Of a stretch of DNA of 64,000 nt, positions 25,226 through 34,417 are shown in pieces (the stretch's first letter is position 1; the number at the start of each line of letters is the position of its first letter). This DNA comes from Bacillota bacterium (GTDB lineage Bacteria > Bacteroidota > Bacteroidia > Bacteroidales > Bacteroidaceae), in contig JAMPFD010000005.1 in NCBI GenBank assembly GCA_023664625.1, positions 62,001 through 126,000 on the forward strand. Reading direction: 5' to 3'. Both the position numbers and the translations under genes were made by a program. The notes beneath the pieces were generated by a model. That model had not been told where the DNA came from, made no database searches, and saw only the letters and a list, made by a program, of their open reading frames with translations.

Positions 25226-26722
25226 ATGGAACATAACAAGAACTTCTTTGCCGTAGACCTCGGTGCGACCAGCGGACGCACAATCATAGGCAACATCAAG
25301 GACGGAAAGGTCAACCTTGAGGAGGTCACACGATTCCCCAACAACCTCATACAGACCCACGGGCAGTTTTACTGGGACATATATGCCCTCTACAACGAGA
25401 TCATACGCGGACTGAAGGAAGTCGCGAGAAGAGGAGTGGAAATCACAGGCATAGGCATCGACACCTGGGGAGTGGACTTTGTCTTCATCGGCGATGACGG
25501 ACAGATTCTCCGCAACCCGAGGGCTTACCGCGACCCGCACACGTTCTCGGCAATGGAAGATTATCTGAAGAACGTCAAGTCAAAGAAGGAACTGTACGAT
25601 GTGACGGGAATACAGCTGATGAACTTCAACTCCGTCTTCCAGCTCTACGCCATGCGCCGTGCCGGGAACTCGGCTCTCGCCAACGCCGCAAAGATTCTTT
25701 TCGTGCCGGACGCTCTCTCATGGATGCTGACCGGCAACGATGTCTGCGAATATACCATAGCCTCCACGGCGGAGCTCCTCGACCCGCGGACCGGGCAGCT
25801 TGACGAGGAACTGCTCGCGACACTCGGACTCACACGCTCAAAGTTCGGCAAGATGGTGCAGCCCGGCACCCTTATCGGAACTCTTACGGCAGAGGTGCAG
25901 GAGATGACAGGCCTCGGTGCCGTGCCGGTATATGCCGTGGCAGGCCATGACACAGGCTCCGCGGTAGCTGCCGTGCCTGCCAAGGACGAGGAGTTCGCAT
26001 ATCTTTCCTCAGGCACATGGTCACTCATGGGCATCGAGACAAAGGACTGTATCATCAACGACAAGTCCTATGAGCTGAACTTCACCAACGAGGGAGGAAT
26101 AGAAGGCACCACACGGTTCCTCAAGAACATCTGCGGAATGTGGCTCCTCGAACGCTGCCGCAAGGAATGGGGAGACTCCGTTCCGGGAGATTACGCCACG
26201 CTTTTCGGCAACGCCATGAAGGCTGCGGGCTTCCAGAGCATAATAAACCCTGACGACCAGATGTTCGCCAACCCTGTGAACATGGAGGAGGCAATAAAGG
26301 AATACTGCCGCGAGACGGGACAGCACGTGCCGGAAGGCTATGCCGAGGTCATACGCTGCATCTTCGACTCGCTCGCCCTGCGCTACCGTCAGGTGTTCTC
26401 ATGGCTGAAGGAGTTTGCCTCGTTTGACATCAATACGCTGCACATCATCGGCGGAGGCTCAAAGAACGACTATCTCAACCAGTTCACTGCCAATGCCACG
26501 GGCGTCACAGTACTCGCCGGACCGCAGGAGGGAACGGCGCTCGGCAACATCATGGTGCAGGCAAAGGCCGTCGGACTTGTGAAGGATATATGGGAGATGA
26601 GGAAAATAATCGCCAACTCCCTCGAACTCATCGAGTACCATCCGAAGGACGAGGAGCTGTGGGAGGAGAACTACAACAAGTTCCTCGGCATCTGCAACAA
26701 AATGCAGGAAAAGCATGCCTGA
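25226..26722 (+). CDS. rhaB: L-rhamnulokinase
   Basis: 498 aa from ATG 25226, where FFAVDLGATSGRTIIGN begins the FGGY-kinase phosphate loop; the frame is open further upstream, but that part is leader. Other signatures are GIGIDTWGVDFVFIG (catalytic-type Asp), AGHDTGSAVAAVPA, YLSSGTWSLMGIE and the ATP-site IIGGGSKNDYLNQF. The enzyme phosphorylates L-rhamnulose at O1 in the cytoplasm. It is first in the order kinase - isomerase - transporter - aldolase, the order reported for rhamnose genes in Bacteroides (rhaK-I-P-A). In this window it sits among four pectinase genes, so the rhamnose probably comes from rhamnogalacturonan. A 338-bp gap separates it from rhaA. Confidence 0.95.
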   Translation: MEHNKNFFAVDLGATSGRTIIGNIKDGKVNLEEVTRFPNNLIQTHGQFYWDIYALYNEIIRGLKEVARRGVEITGIGIDTWGVDFVFIGDDGQILRNPRAYRDPHTFSAMEDYLKNVKSKKELYDVTGIQLMNFNSVFQLYAMRRAGNSALANAAKILFVPDALSWMLTGNDVCEYTIASTAELLDPRTGQLDEELLATLGLTRSKFGKMVQPGTLIGTLTAEVQEMTGLGAVPVYAVAGHDTGSAVAAVPAKDEEFAYLSSGTWSLMGIETKDCIINDKSYELNFTNEGGIEGTTRFLKNICGMWLLERCRKEWGDSVPGDYATLFGNAMKAAGFQSIINPDDQMFANPVNMEEAIKEYCRETGQHVPEGYAEVIRCIFDSLALRYRQVFSWLKEFASFDINTLHIIGGGSKNDYLNQFTANATGVTVLAGPQEGTALGNIMVQAKAVGLVKDIWEMRKIIANSLELIEYHPKDEELWEENYNKFLGICNKMQEKHA

Positions 26723-27060
26723 GCGTATATGGACATGGGACATACGGCACGCAAGTCTTCAATGAGACAGGCTCTGCCTGCAGTATCCCTGCGGCCACAG
26801 ATGCGGAGCTCCCGATAAGGAACAGCAGGGACTCATCCCTGACATACGGAAGGACAAATGCAAAGACGTAAAACCGTAACGTCCGGACCGCAAGTTCCGC
26901 AGCCAAGAACTCAAAGCCACGGCCAACAGCCGCATGACCGCATGACCCTAATAACCGCGACCCCATGGACATAAAACCGCATACCCCGGTACCGAAACCC
27001 TGAAACCGTAAGATTCATACAAAACATAATTATACAAAAACCACTAAAACAACTAACGAA
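26723..27060 (+). repeat. Intercistronic AACC-rich tract before rhaA
   Basis: No gene. The last 130 bases are C/A-rich with degenerate repeats on the coding strand (CCGCATGACCGCATGACC, AAAACCGCATACC, GAAACCCTGAAACCG) and end in an A-rich stretch just before ATG 27061. It is the largest plus-strand example of the leader tract seen before comM, cysS and others. Confidence 0.55.
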
Positions 27061-28317
27061 ATGAAAGCAGAACTTATTTCCAAGGCTTACGAAATAGCCA
27101 AAGAACGCTATGCTGAGATAGGCGTCGACACAGAGAAAGTATTAAAGCAGCTGCAGGACTTCCACCTCTCCCTCCACTGCTGGCAGGCAGACGACGTGAA
27201 AGGCTTTGAAGTCAAGGAGGAGACAGAGCTCGGCTCAGGTCTCGCCGTGACAGGCAACTGCCCGGGTGCCGCACGCAACATAGACGAGGTACGTCAGGAC
27301 ATTCTAAAGGCCAAGTCACTCATCCCGGGCAACCACCGCCTCAACCTCCACGAGATATACGGCGACTTCAACGGCAAGGCAGTAGACCGTGACGAAGTGA
27401 CAGTGGAGCATTTCCGGTCATGGATAGACTGGGCAAAGGACAACGACACCCTTCTCGACTTCAACTCCTCATCCTTCGGACACCCGAAGTCCGGTTCCCT
27501 CACTCTCGCCAATCCTGACGAGGGCGTACGCAATTTCTGGATTGAGCATACAAAGCGCTGCCGTGACATAGCCAACGCCATGGGCGAGGCACAGGGCGAC
27601 CCGTGTATCATGAACCTCTGGGTACACGACGGATGCAAGGATGTCTCCGTTAACCACGCTCTCTACCGTAACCTCCTCAAGGAGTCTCTCGACGCTGTCT
27701 TCGAGAAAGAGCAGCCGATGATGAAGGACTGCATAGAGGGCAAGGTCTTCGGCATGGGCCTCGAGTCCTTCACCGTAGGCTCACACGACTTCTATACGGC
27801 ATACGCAGCACAGAACAACAAGCTCCTCACCATAGACACAGGCCACTATCATCCGACAGAGTCGCCTGCCGACAAGGTATCGGCCGTGCTCCCTTACCTC
27901 CCTGAGCTCATGCTCCACGTGTCACGCCCTGTACGCTGGGACTCTGACCACGTGACAATCATGGACGACACGACACAGGAGCTCTTCTTCGAGATAGTAC
28001 GTGCCGGAGCCCTCGACCGCGTACATTACGGCCTCGACTTCTTCGACGGTTCAATCAACCGCATCGGAGCGTACGTCATCGGCTCACGCGCAGCACAGAA
28101 GTGCATGCTCCGCGCCCTCCTCGAACCGACGGAGACAATCAGCAAACTGGAGCTTGCAGGCGAGGGTTACAAGGTGCTTGCCCTCCTCGAGGAGCAGAAA
28201 GCCATGCCATGGCAGGCTGTCTATGACGAGTTCTGCGTACGCAACAACGTCCCTGTAGGTCAGGACTTCATGCTTGACATTGACAAGTATGCCGCTGAAG
28301 TGACAAGCAAAAGATAA
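27061..28317 (+). CDS. rhaA: L-rhamnose isomerase
   Basis: 418 aa, the normal size. Full-length similarity to RhaA/RhaI is evident: LSLHCWQADDVKGFE near the N-terminus, ARNIDEVRQDILKAKSLIPG, HDGCKDVSVNH, and the metal-site region FTVGSHDFYTAYA, LLTIDTGHYHPTE and RPVRWDSDHV with the His and Asp ligands expected of the TIM-barrel isomerases. It interconverts L-rhamnose and L-rhamnulose using Mn2+ or a similar metal. It ends 5 bp before the transporter gene and so is clearly in one transcript with it. It has its own AACC-rich leader. Confidence 0.96.
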   Translation: MKAELISKAYEIAKERYAEIGVDTEKVLKQLQDFHLSLHCWQADDVKGFEVKEETELGSGLAVTGNCPGAARNIDEVRQDILKAKSLIPGNHRLNLHEIYGDFNGKAVDRDEVTVEHFRSWIDWAKDNDTLLDFNSSSFGHPKSGSLTLANPDEGVRNFWIEHTKRCRDIANAMGEAQGDPCIMNLWVHDGCKDVSVNHALYRNLLKESLDAVFEKEQPMMKDCIEGKVFGMGLESFTVGSHDFYTAYAAQNNKLLTIDTGHYHPTESPADKVSAVLPYLPELMLHVSRPVRWDSDHVTIMDDTTQELFFEIVRAGALDRVHYGLDFFDGSINRIGAYVIGSRAAQKCMLRALLEPTETISKLELAGEGYKVLALLEEQKAMPWQAVYDEFCVRNNVPVGQDFMLDIDKYAAEVTSKR

Positions 28318-28322
28318 CGGCC

Positions 28323-29669
28323 ATGGCAGGACAAGATAACAGTCTGAAAAGCACGATAGCTGTTTCTCTCAATAACTACCTTGACGCCGGCGCCATTGTC
28401 GCCGGCGCCAGCGGACTGTCGCTATGGCAGAAATACCTCGGCCTCACCGAAGTCGACCTCGGATGGCTCAACTTCATCTCGGCAAACTGCCTCGGTGCCG
28501 CCGTCGGTGCCATCATCGGCGGTTTCCTTGCCGACAAGTACGGCCGTAAATTCATCTTCACGTACAACCTCCTGGTGTACATGCTCGGCGTGCTGCTCAT
28601 CATGTTCTCGGTAAACTTCCCGATGCTTCTGGCAGGATTCCTGTTCACAGGCATCTCTGTCGGAGTTGGCGTGCCGGCATCGTGGACATACATCTCCGAG
28701 AGTTCCGAGAACAACAACCGCGGCCGCAACATCTGCATTTCACAGATGTCATGGGGCGTAGGCCCGTTCTTCATCCTGCTCTTCGGCATGCTCTTCGCTC
28801 CCGGCGGCGTGCTGTTCGGATGGGTGGAGACGACAGCCGGATTGTTCGGCGTGTCAAGTGTGGAAGATGCCGTGAACGTATTCAGTTCACGTGTGGTGTT
28901 CTTTACACTGTTCGTCATTGCCTTCATAGCATGGAACCTCCAGCGCCAGCTTGAGGAAAGCTCCGAGTTCAAGGCTAACAAGAAGGTTGCGGAGGCAAAG
29001 GGCGAGGACACGGGAATGCTCCATTCCTTCAAGGTTCTGTTCTCGAACAAGGTGGCGGTGAAGACCGTCCTGTTCCTTGCAGGCATCTACCTTACATGGA
29101 ACCTCGTGGCATCGGTAATGGGATTCTTCCAGCCGCATATCTATGAGACGGCAGGCGGTGTGAGCAACGAGACCTCACAGATGATGAACTGCGTACAGTG
29201 GGCCATCATCGTCGGCGTGGGATGGCTGACATCGCTCGTCATTGACAAGATGAGCCATAAGCTCATCTATGTCTTCGGACTCCTCGTTGCCATAGCGGCA
29301 TGGGTGCTTATCGTAGGCATCGGCGTAAGCGGCCCTATAGGCCTCTGGACCTTCTGCATACTCTGGGGCATACAGGGAGGCTGCTCCGTACAGGTGTTCT
29401 ACGCACTGTGGGGCTCGGAACTGTTCCCTGCCAAGTTCCGTGCGGGGGCACAGGGTCTGATGTTCTTTATCGTACGCGGCCTGTCCGCAGTATGGGGACT
29501 TGTGTTCACATTTATCTACGGCGAGCACGGCGAGGGCTTCACCATTGCCGCTTACTGCATGATAGCACTCCTCGTGGTATCACTTGTCGTAGGCATCCTC
29601 GGCGCACCGTCGACACGCTGCAAGCCTCTTGAGCAGATCACAAAGGAACGCTACGGCGACAACTATTGA
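28323..29669 (+). CDS. MFS sugar transporter, probable L-rhamnose permease
   Basis: 448 aa with about 12 membrane helices. MFS sugar-porter signatures include GGFLADKYGRKFIF after helix 2 (the G-x-x-x-D-x-x-G-R-K loop), SWTYISESSENNNRGR in the position of the P-E-S-P-R loop, and WGSELFPAKFRAGAQG in the second half. It differs from the enterobacterial RhaT, which belongs to the DMT superfamily. Its place between rhaA and rhaD (5-bp gap upstream) makes rhamnose the likely substrate and matches the permease of Bacteroides rhamnose operons. Substrate is inferred from context; another deoxysugar is possible. Confidence 0.88.
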   Translation: MAGQDNSLKSTIAVSLNNYLDAGAIVAGASGLSLWQKYLGLTEVDLGWLNFISANCLGAAVGAIIGGFLADKYGRKFIFTYNLLVYMLGVLLIMFSVNFPMLLAGFLFTGISVGVGVPASWTYISESSENNNRGRNICISQMSWGVGPFFILLFGMLFAPGGVLFGWVETTAGLFGVSSVEDAVNVFSSRVVFFTLFVIAFIAWNLQRQLEESSEFKANKKVAEAKGEDTGMLHSFKVLFSNKVAVKTVLFLAGIYLTWNLVASVMGFFQPHIYETAGGVSNETSQMMNCVQWAIIVGVGWLTSLVIDKMSHKLIYVFGLLVAIAAWVLIVGIGVSGPIGLWTFCILWGIQGGCSVQVFYALWGSELFPAKFRAGAQGLMFFIVRGLSAVWGLVFTFIYGEHGEGFTIAAYCMIALLVVSLVVGILGAPSTRCKPLEQITKERYGDNY

Positions 29670-29861
29670 GCAACCGGCGGAATCAGGCTGACGGACAGCA
29701 GTCCTCATCAGAAACGATTCCTGCAAGTACTTGACAAAAAAGCGGCCGGCCGGCATGGCCGGCAGTAATGAAAGACCAACCATAAGTCCGTGCCCTGCCG
29801 GTCATTCACGCCCGACGGGACACGGACAAAGAACAAAAAACATATTATCAAACACTACATC

Positions 29862-30683
29862 ATGAAAAGTATATTAGACAACCGTCCGGGACTCAAGGCC
29901 GTCATCGACCAGGTTGCCGAAGTCACAGGCTATCTCTGGCAGAAAGGCTGGGCAGAGCGCAACGGAGGAAACATCACGGTAAACATCACCGAGTTCGTTG
30001 ATGACGAGATAAAGGCACTGCAGGCCATAGCACCGGTGAAACAGATTGGCAAGGTGCTTCCTAACCTCAAGGGCAAGTATTTCTACGCAAAAGGTACGGG
30101 AAAGCGCATGCGCGACCTCGCACGATTCCCTATGGAGAACGGCTCCATCATACGCATCTGCGACGACTGCGCGTCATACGAGATAATCGCCGACGAGCCT
30201 GTCATGCCTACATCGGAGCTGCCTTCACACCTCGCCCTGCAGGACTATCTCCTCTCCACAGGCAGCTGCTATAAGGCAACGCTGCACACTCACCCGATAG
30301 AGCTGGTGGCCATGTCACACATCAAGCGCTTCCTCAAGGGTGACGAGATGACAAAGGTACTGTGGTCAATGATTCCCGAGACCCTCGCCTTCGCTCCTCT
30401 GGGCATTGGCATCGTGCCTTACGCAATGCCGGGCTCCATAGAGCTTGCCGACGCAACTCTCGAGCAGATAAAGAAACACGACGTGGTACTGTGGGAAAAA
30501 CACGGCACCGTGGCTGTCGGAACGGACATCATGGATGCCTTCGACCAGACTGACGTGCTCTGCAAGGCGGCAAACATCTACATGTGCGCCAAGTCCATGG
30601 GCTCTGAGCCTGACGGCATGACTGACAAGGAGATGAAGGACATACAGGAGACATTCAACCTACCGACATCACGTCCTTGCTAA
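29862..30683 (+). CDS. rhaD: Rhamnulose-1-phosphate aldolase
   Basis: 273 aa from ATG 29862 (MKSILDNRPGLKAVIDQ), preferred to the open upstream codons because the homology starts there. It is a class II (zinc) aldolase of the RhaD/FucA/AraD fold: GWAERNGGNITVN at the phosphate site, TSELPSHLALQ, the zinc-binding LHTHPIELVAMSH and the third His in WEKHGTVAVG. It splits rhamnulose 1-phosphate to dihydroxyacetone phosphate and L-lactaldehyde. It is the last gene of the rha operon, and a strong terminator follows 35 bp after the stop. No lactaldehyde reductase or dehydrogenase gene is next to it. Confidence 0.95.
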   Translation: MKSILDNRPGLKAVIDQVAEVTGYLWQKGWAERNGGNITVNITEFVDDEIKALQAIAPVKQIGKVLPNLKGKYFYAKGTGKRMRDLARFPMENGSIIRICDDCASYEIIADEPVMPTSELPSHLALQDYLLSTGSCYKATLHTHPIELVAMSHIKRFLKGDEMTKVLWSMIPETLAFAPLGIGIVPYAMPGSIELADATLEQIKKHDVVLWEKHGTVAVGTDIMDAFDQTDVLCKAANIYMCAKSMGSEPDGMTDKEMKDIQETFNLPTSRPC

Positions 30684-30717
30684 GCGGCAGCCGCAAGGCG
30701 TGCGGATAAAATACAGA

Positions 30718-30751
30718 CAAGGCTGATTTCCTTTCCCGGAAATCAGCCTTG
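30718..30751 (+). terminator. Terminator of the rha operon
   Basis: A perfect 14-bp stem CAAGGCTGATTTCC / GGAAATCAGCCTTG with a 6-nt loop, followed by TTGCGTCTC. Confidence 0.8.
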
Positions 30752-31470
30752 TTGCGTCTCACAATACAACGGAAGGCATAAAAGCCGCGCCGTATGCCAC
30801 GTTTCCCGACAGCATGCATCCTGACGAGACCCGCCACCCATTGCAGAACCACAATAAGGATTCCTCCAAGAAATGCATGACAGCGCAAGTCGTTGCATGT
30901 CAGACAGTAGAGGGCAAACGCCCAACCGGCAGGCACAAGACAACAGTTTGTCTTGCGAAAGATCATGCTTATATTCCAAAAAGAGAATATGCCGGAACTG
31001 AATTTTTGAGAATGCAGCGCAAAATCCAAGTTCTCCAAAAGACGAGAGAGGGGCGTATCAAATTCTGTCTTGAGTAATGAAATGCCCCTTTCAGAGAATT
31101 ATGACCACAACTTTTCCTGAGCAGTCATTCTTGTCCTGCCCTTCCGTTCTGTCTCACCCGGAACAGGGCATGCCATACCTTGTGAGAGCATGACGTGAGA
31201 GGCTGTCTTTCACTCCGCTCCGGCTCCACAAGCACCGCAAGCATCTTCAGACAATACATTTGCAACGGAAATAAAAAGAATTATCAGTGTCCGGTAAAAA
31301 TACAACGCATCTCTGATTATATGCACGCAAATGTCCGGATGTTCTGTTCGGGGAACCGCATCAGCGGTTCATAAGACCAGCCCCTTTTTATAAAAACATC
31401 ATAAGAGTATAATACACAAGGACTTTGATGCCCGTCATTGTTTTTCCCCCGGACACCAATATAAAAAAAA
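30752..31470. other. Long gene gap, nothing recognised
   Basis: About 720 bases without a supportable gene. One 87-codon plus-strand frame (30814-31077) has no promoter, no codon bias and no family resemblance. A GGGGC / GCCCC pairing around 31051 and 31083 is the only obvious secondary structure. Confidence 0.4.
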
Positions 31471-31480
31471 CACAAAAAGA

Positions 31481-31530
31481 GGTCACGCCTCACGGTGCAG
31501 AATGGAATATCTGCACTGTGAGGCGTGACC
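31481..31530 (-). terminator. Terminator of the 31588 pectate lyase
   Basis: A 20-bp stem with one mismatch (GGTCACGCCTCAC.. / ..GTGAGGCGTGACC) and a 10-nt loop. On the minus strand it is followed by a run rich in T (CTTTTTGTGTTTTTTTT), a textbook intrinsic terminator. Confidence 0.9.
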
Positions 31531-31587
31531 TTCTGATTCTACTCCGCCACTGTTTCCACATCGGGAACGTGCGGCAGGCATGTTCTT

Positions 31588-33390
31588 TTAGTCTACGACA
31601 ACAGTCTTGCCCTTGTGGATGTACATCCCCTTCGCCAGTCCGGCGAGAGACTCTGCGTCCTTGCGCACGCAACGGCCGTCAATGGTATAGACATTGTTGT
31701 TTGGAAACGTGCCCGTCATTTCCACGGTCTCTATATTCCTGATTGCCGTAATGGCATTGGCATTCTGTGCCTCTGTGATATGTGCCACGATGGAGTTGAG
31801 GTAATGTTCAAGGTTGGTGTATCCGTCGGCACATACTGTCTTGGCATCGCTGGCATCATTCTTATTGAGACCGTTGGCATCCTCCCAGGCATCCGGCATG
31901 CCGTCCTGGTCTGTATCATAGTTGCTGTCACGGTATTCTTCCGGCAGGTTAGGGAAGCCGCCGGCATCATCCTGGCTGTTCACGAAGCCTGTTGCACATC
32001 CGCTTCCTGTATATGTAGCCTTCTTGTTCCTCACATCTCCCACGATGTATGTGTCATGGGAGTCACGGTGGAGCGACGCACCTGCAAAGTCAAGGACATT
32101 GGCATAAGCCTGCTCCGCTGTGTGCGTGGTTACCGGGAGACTGGCTATCGGCTCGGAAAGGCGCATTGATTTCTTCACTGCATCTGTGAACGTGCCGTCA
32201 ACCTTGTCAGTGTAAACCTGTGCATACATGCCGTTGGTCCACTGATCCTGAGATGTGATTTTTGAAGTGTAGTCAGGATTGACATTGCCGTCTACATAGA
32301 ATGTTCCCCATTTGTGGAGCATAGGCTTCCATCCGTTCCATGCCACGGTGACTTTCTTGCCGTCAACATCGATGGTGTTTGCATCCATGTCTATCTCGAA
32401 TGCCTTGCCGCTGATGTTGACATAGTTCTTGCCGTTGGCGGCAGAACCGGTTATGTTGCTTGAGGTCACGGCGGTTCCCGTCGCAGTCTTGTAGTTGGTC
32501 GCGATGGTGGTTTTGTCAAGACAATAGTCTACAGTGCGTATGCCGATGTTGGCGATGCGGTAGCGGCGTGATTCTTTTATTTTCGCCGTGGCAGGTCCCG
32601 GCTTATAATAGTTGTTCACGATGTTGACGTTCATTCCCTCACCGCCGTAGCAGCCTTCTCCTGCCCAGTTGTAGAAGACATTGTTGCGGAGATCCATGCG
32701 CTCGTCCTTTTGTGTTCCCTGACGAGGGCCGAGGCGTGGTACGCGGGACGAATGGTGGGCAAGGAGGTTATGATGGTATGACGCTCCCGAACCGCCCCAG
32801 TTGCCGCCATAGCCGTGCGCACCCTTGGAATGGCCGGAATTGACGAGGCTCTGGTCAGCGATGCACCACTGTACGGTGATGTTGTTGCTGCCGTAGACAG
32901 AAAGGCACTCGTCAATGGACCATGATACAGAGCAGTGGTCAATAATGAGGTTCTTGCGGTCCATGCCGCCAAGGCCGTCGCCTTCATGGGACGCCACATT
33001 CTTATTGCCGAGGCGGAAACGGAGATAGCGAATGATGACGTTGTCGGCCTTGATGACCACAGGCCAGTCGGCTATACAGATGCCGTCGCCCGGAGCCGTC
33101 TGTCCGGCTATCGTGACATTACCGCGCTTTATGTCAAGTTCCTTTGTGAGATGGATTGTTCCTGAGACGTCAAAGACGATGGTCTTCGTTCCTGACAGGG
33201 TCTCAAGGGCATAGCGCAGAGAACCTTTCTGTGAGTTGTCCTCAAGAGTGGTTACATGGTACACTGTACCGCCCCTGCCGCCGGTTGTATACATGCCGAA
33301 GCCTTCCGCACCCGGGAACGCCGGCTGCTGTGCCCATGACGGTGCTGCCGCAAGGAGTGCGAGAAGCATAGTGGATAATAGTTTTTTCAT
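31588..33390 (-). CDS. Secreted pectate lyase (PL1)
   Basis: 600 aa with signal peptide MKKLLSTMLLALLAAAPSWAQ. Residues about 23-330 are the PL1 helix: FPGAEGFGMYTTGGRGG, TIVFDVSGTIHLT, LIIDHCSVSWSIDECLSVYG, HHNLLAHHSSRVPRLGPRQG with R-x-P-R, and NNVFYNWAGEGCYGGEG. Residues about 340-480 continue with a region including MRLSEPIASLPVTTHTAEQAYANVL that is typical of Bacteroidetes PL1 proteins. A calcium-type DTDQDGMPDAWE motif lies near 505. The C-terminus ends TIDGRCV...GKTVVVD, a variant of the tail on the other pectinases. It has its own promoter and terminator, so it is transcribed alone. Confidence 0.92.
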   Translation of the reverse strand: MKKLLSTMLLALLAAAPSWAQQPAFPGAEGFGMYTTGGRGGTVYHVTTLEDNSQKGSLRYALETLSGTKTIVFDVSGTIHLTKELDIKRGNVTIAGQTAPGDGICIADWPVVIKADNVIIRYLRFRLGNKNVASHEGDGLGGMDRKNLIIDHCSVSWSIDECLSVYGSNNITVQWCIADQSLVNSGHSKGAHGYGGNWGGSGASYHHNLLAHHSSRVPRLGPRQGTQKDERMDLRNNVFYNWAGEGCYGGEGMNVNIVNNYYKPGPATAKIKESRRYRIANIGIRTVDYCLDKTTIATNYKTATGTAVTSSNITGSAANGKNYVNISGKAFEIDMDANTIDVDGKKVTVAWNGWKPMLHKWGTFYVDGNVNPDYTSKITSQDQWTNGMYAQVYTDKVDGTFTDAVKKSMRLSEPIASLPVTTHTAEQAYANVLDFAGASLHRDSHDTYIVGDVRNKKATYTGSGCATGFVNSQDDAGGFPNLPEEYRDSNYDTDQDGMPDAWEDANGLNKNDASDAKTVCADGYTNLEHYLNSIVAHITEAQNANAITAIRNIETVEMTGTFPNNNVYTIDGRCVRKDAESLAGLAKGMYIHKGKTVVVD

Positions 33391-33512
33391 AATTCGTTAT
33401 TTGGTTTTATTGTTATTCAGTTATGGGGTGTACGGTTGTGGGGTGCAGGTCTGATATCGGCAGAGATATAACGGCATATCCCTGCAAGCCATATAACCGC
33501 TGAACCGCATCA
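33391..33512 (-). repeat. AACC-rich leader tract before the 33390 pectate lyase
   Basis: On the coding strand: CACCCCACAACCGTACACC and CCATAACTGAATAACAATAAAACC directly before the start. It lies inside the roughly 190-nt leader defined by the promoter at 33585-33616. Confidence 0.5.
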
Positions 33513-33584
33513 ACTATGCAAAGATAATGCAAACCGAACGCAGCGGAACTTGTTCCGGATTGCTGAGGTGCAGCTTATCTTATG

Positions 33585-33616
33585 CAAAGATATGTCTTTT
33601 TCGTGAAAATGACAAA
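33585..33616 (-). promoter_or_regulatory. Promoter of the 33390 pectate lyase
   Basis: Minus strand TTTG (33616-33613), 20 nt, TATCTTTG (33592-33585). A second TATCTTTG at 33526-33519 lacks a -33 partner. Confidence 0.75.
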
Positions 33617-33685
33617 TATATTCATTAAATTATCGTATAAACAAACTGTTTTTACCCTGTTTCCAAAATAATTTTACCCTAAGAA

Positions 33686-34021
33686 ATGGCAAAACCATCA
33701 CCATACGCCCTGAGGAAAATGGTGGAATGCAGGAAAGTAAAGTCATGGCTCAAATCCGTGTCTGTTTTTGCCGATAAGGATGACGGGAGTCTGTTCCATG
33801 GAGTGAACGATGACAGAACGGTTATGGAGCCGGAGAATCTGCAAGCCGCTGCAGGCTTTATCAGCGAAACCATTAAAGCAGGACTTGGCGCTGTGCCGGA
33901 AGTGCAGCTTATCCCCATTGGGCACAAAGGGCACTCTTTGCCCGAAGTGAAGGTAAAGGCCGGAGCACGGACATCTTATTATTACCGGGACGTGACACGC
34001 TTATACAAGAGTGGACAATGA
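33686..34021 (+). CDS. Hypothetical protein
   Basis: 111 aa, basic N-terminus, no signal peptide and no membrane helix. The N-terminal phrase MAKPSPYALRKMVECRKVKSWLKSV suggests a helix. The C-terminal half (VPEVQLIPIGHKGHSLPEVKVKAG) looks like beta strands. I do not recognise a family or motif. It stands between a divergently transcribed pectate lyase and the exopolysaccharide cluster promoter, with a short doubtful frame (34018-34218) overlapping its stop. Codon use resembles the neighbouring genes, which supports it being real. Confidence 0.5.
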   Translation: MAKPSPYALRKMVECRKVKSWLKSVSVFADKDDGSLFHGVNDDRTVMEPENLQAAAGFISETIKAGLGAVPEVQLIPIGHKGHSLPEVKVKAGARTSYYYRDVTRLYKSGQ

Positions 34022-34248
34022 AAGCGTGGAGTGCAACTCCCGGCAATTACTTTCACCTGTACCAAAGGGTACACACAGGAGCCTCCGGAAATACATCACT
34101 CCACTGCTTAAAATCGGAGCATAGCAATGCACCATACCCGACAATCCAAGAGACAGAAATCAGAAATACCGCAGAAAAAAATGCGGGAACAAACGGCAGA
34201 ACTTACACAGTGACATAAATTCTGTAAGCAATATAAACACCGAAACTA

Positions 34249-34280
34249 TTTGGCAATGTGAAAAAAAAACACTATCTTTG
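34249..34280 (+). promoter_or_regulatory. Promoter of the exopolysaccharide cluster
   Basis: TTTGG at 34249, 20 nt, TATCTTTG at 34273-34280: the best consensus match in the window. The leader to ATG 34418 is about 130 nt and A/T-rich. Confidence 0.8.
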
Positions 34281-34417
34281 CCAAAATATTAACATAAAAG
34301 CCAAACAGCAGTAAGACATTAGCGCCAGACATGCACAATATATGTAAGGAAAAGGCGTTAAAAGATATATAATATAACCTAACAGCATTAATTAGAAAGG
34401 AATTATTATAAACCATC

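Noticed and set aside
30814..31077. 87-codon plus-strand frame in the long gap after rhaD
   Set aside because: No promoter, no start context and no recognisable family; the opposite-strand frame includes the rha terminator, so neither looks coding.
33519..33526. Second promoter for the 33390 pectate lyase
   Set aside because: A good TATCTTTG box is present but no -33 partner lies at the right distance; the upstream promoter at 33585 is better.
34018..34218. 66-codon frame overlapping the hypothetical gene at 33686
   Set aside because: Although it overlaps by ATGA, the composition is irregular and the frame runs into the promoter region of the polysaccharide cluster.
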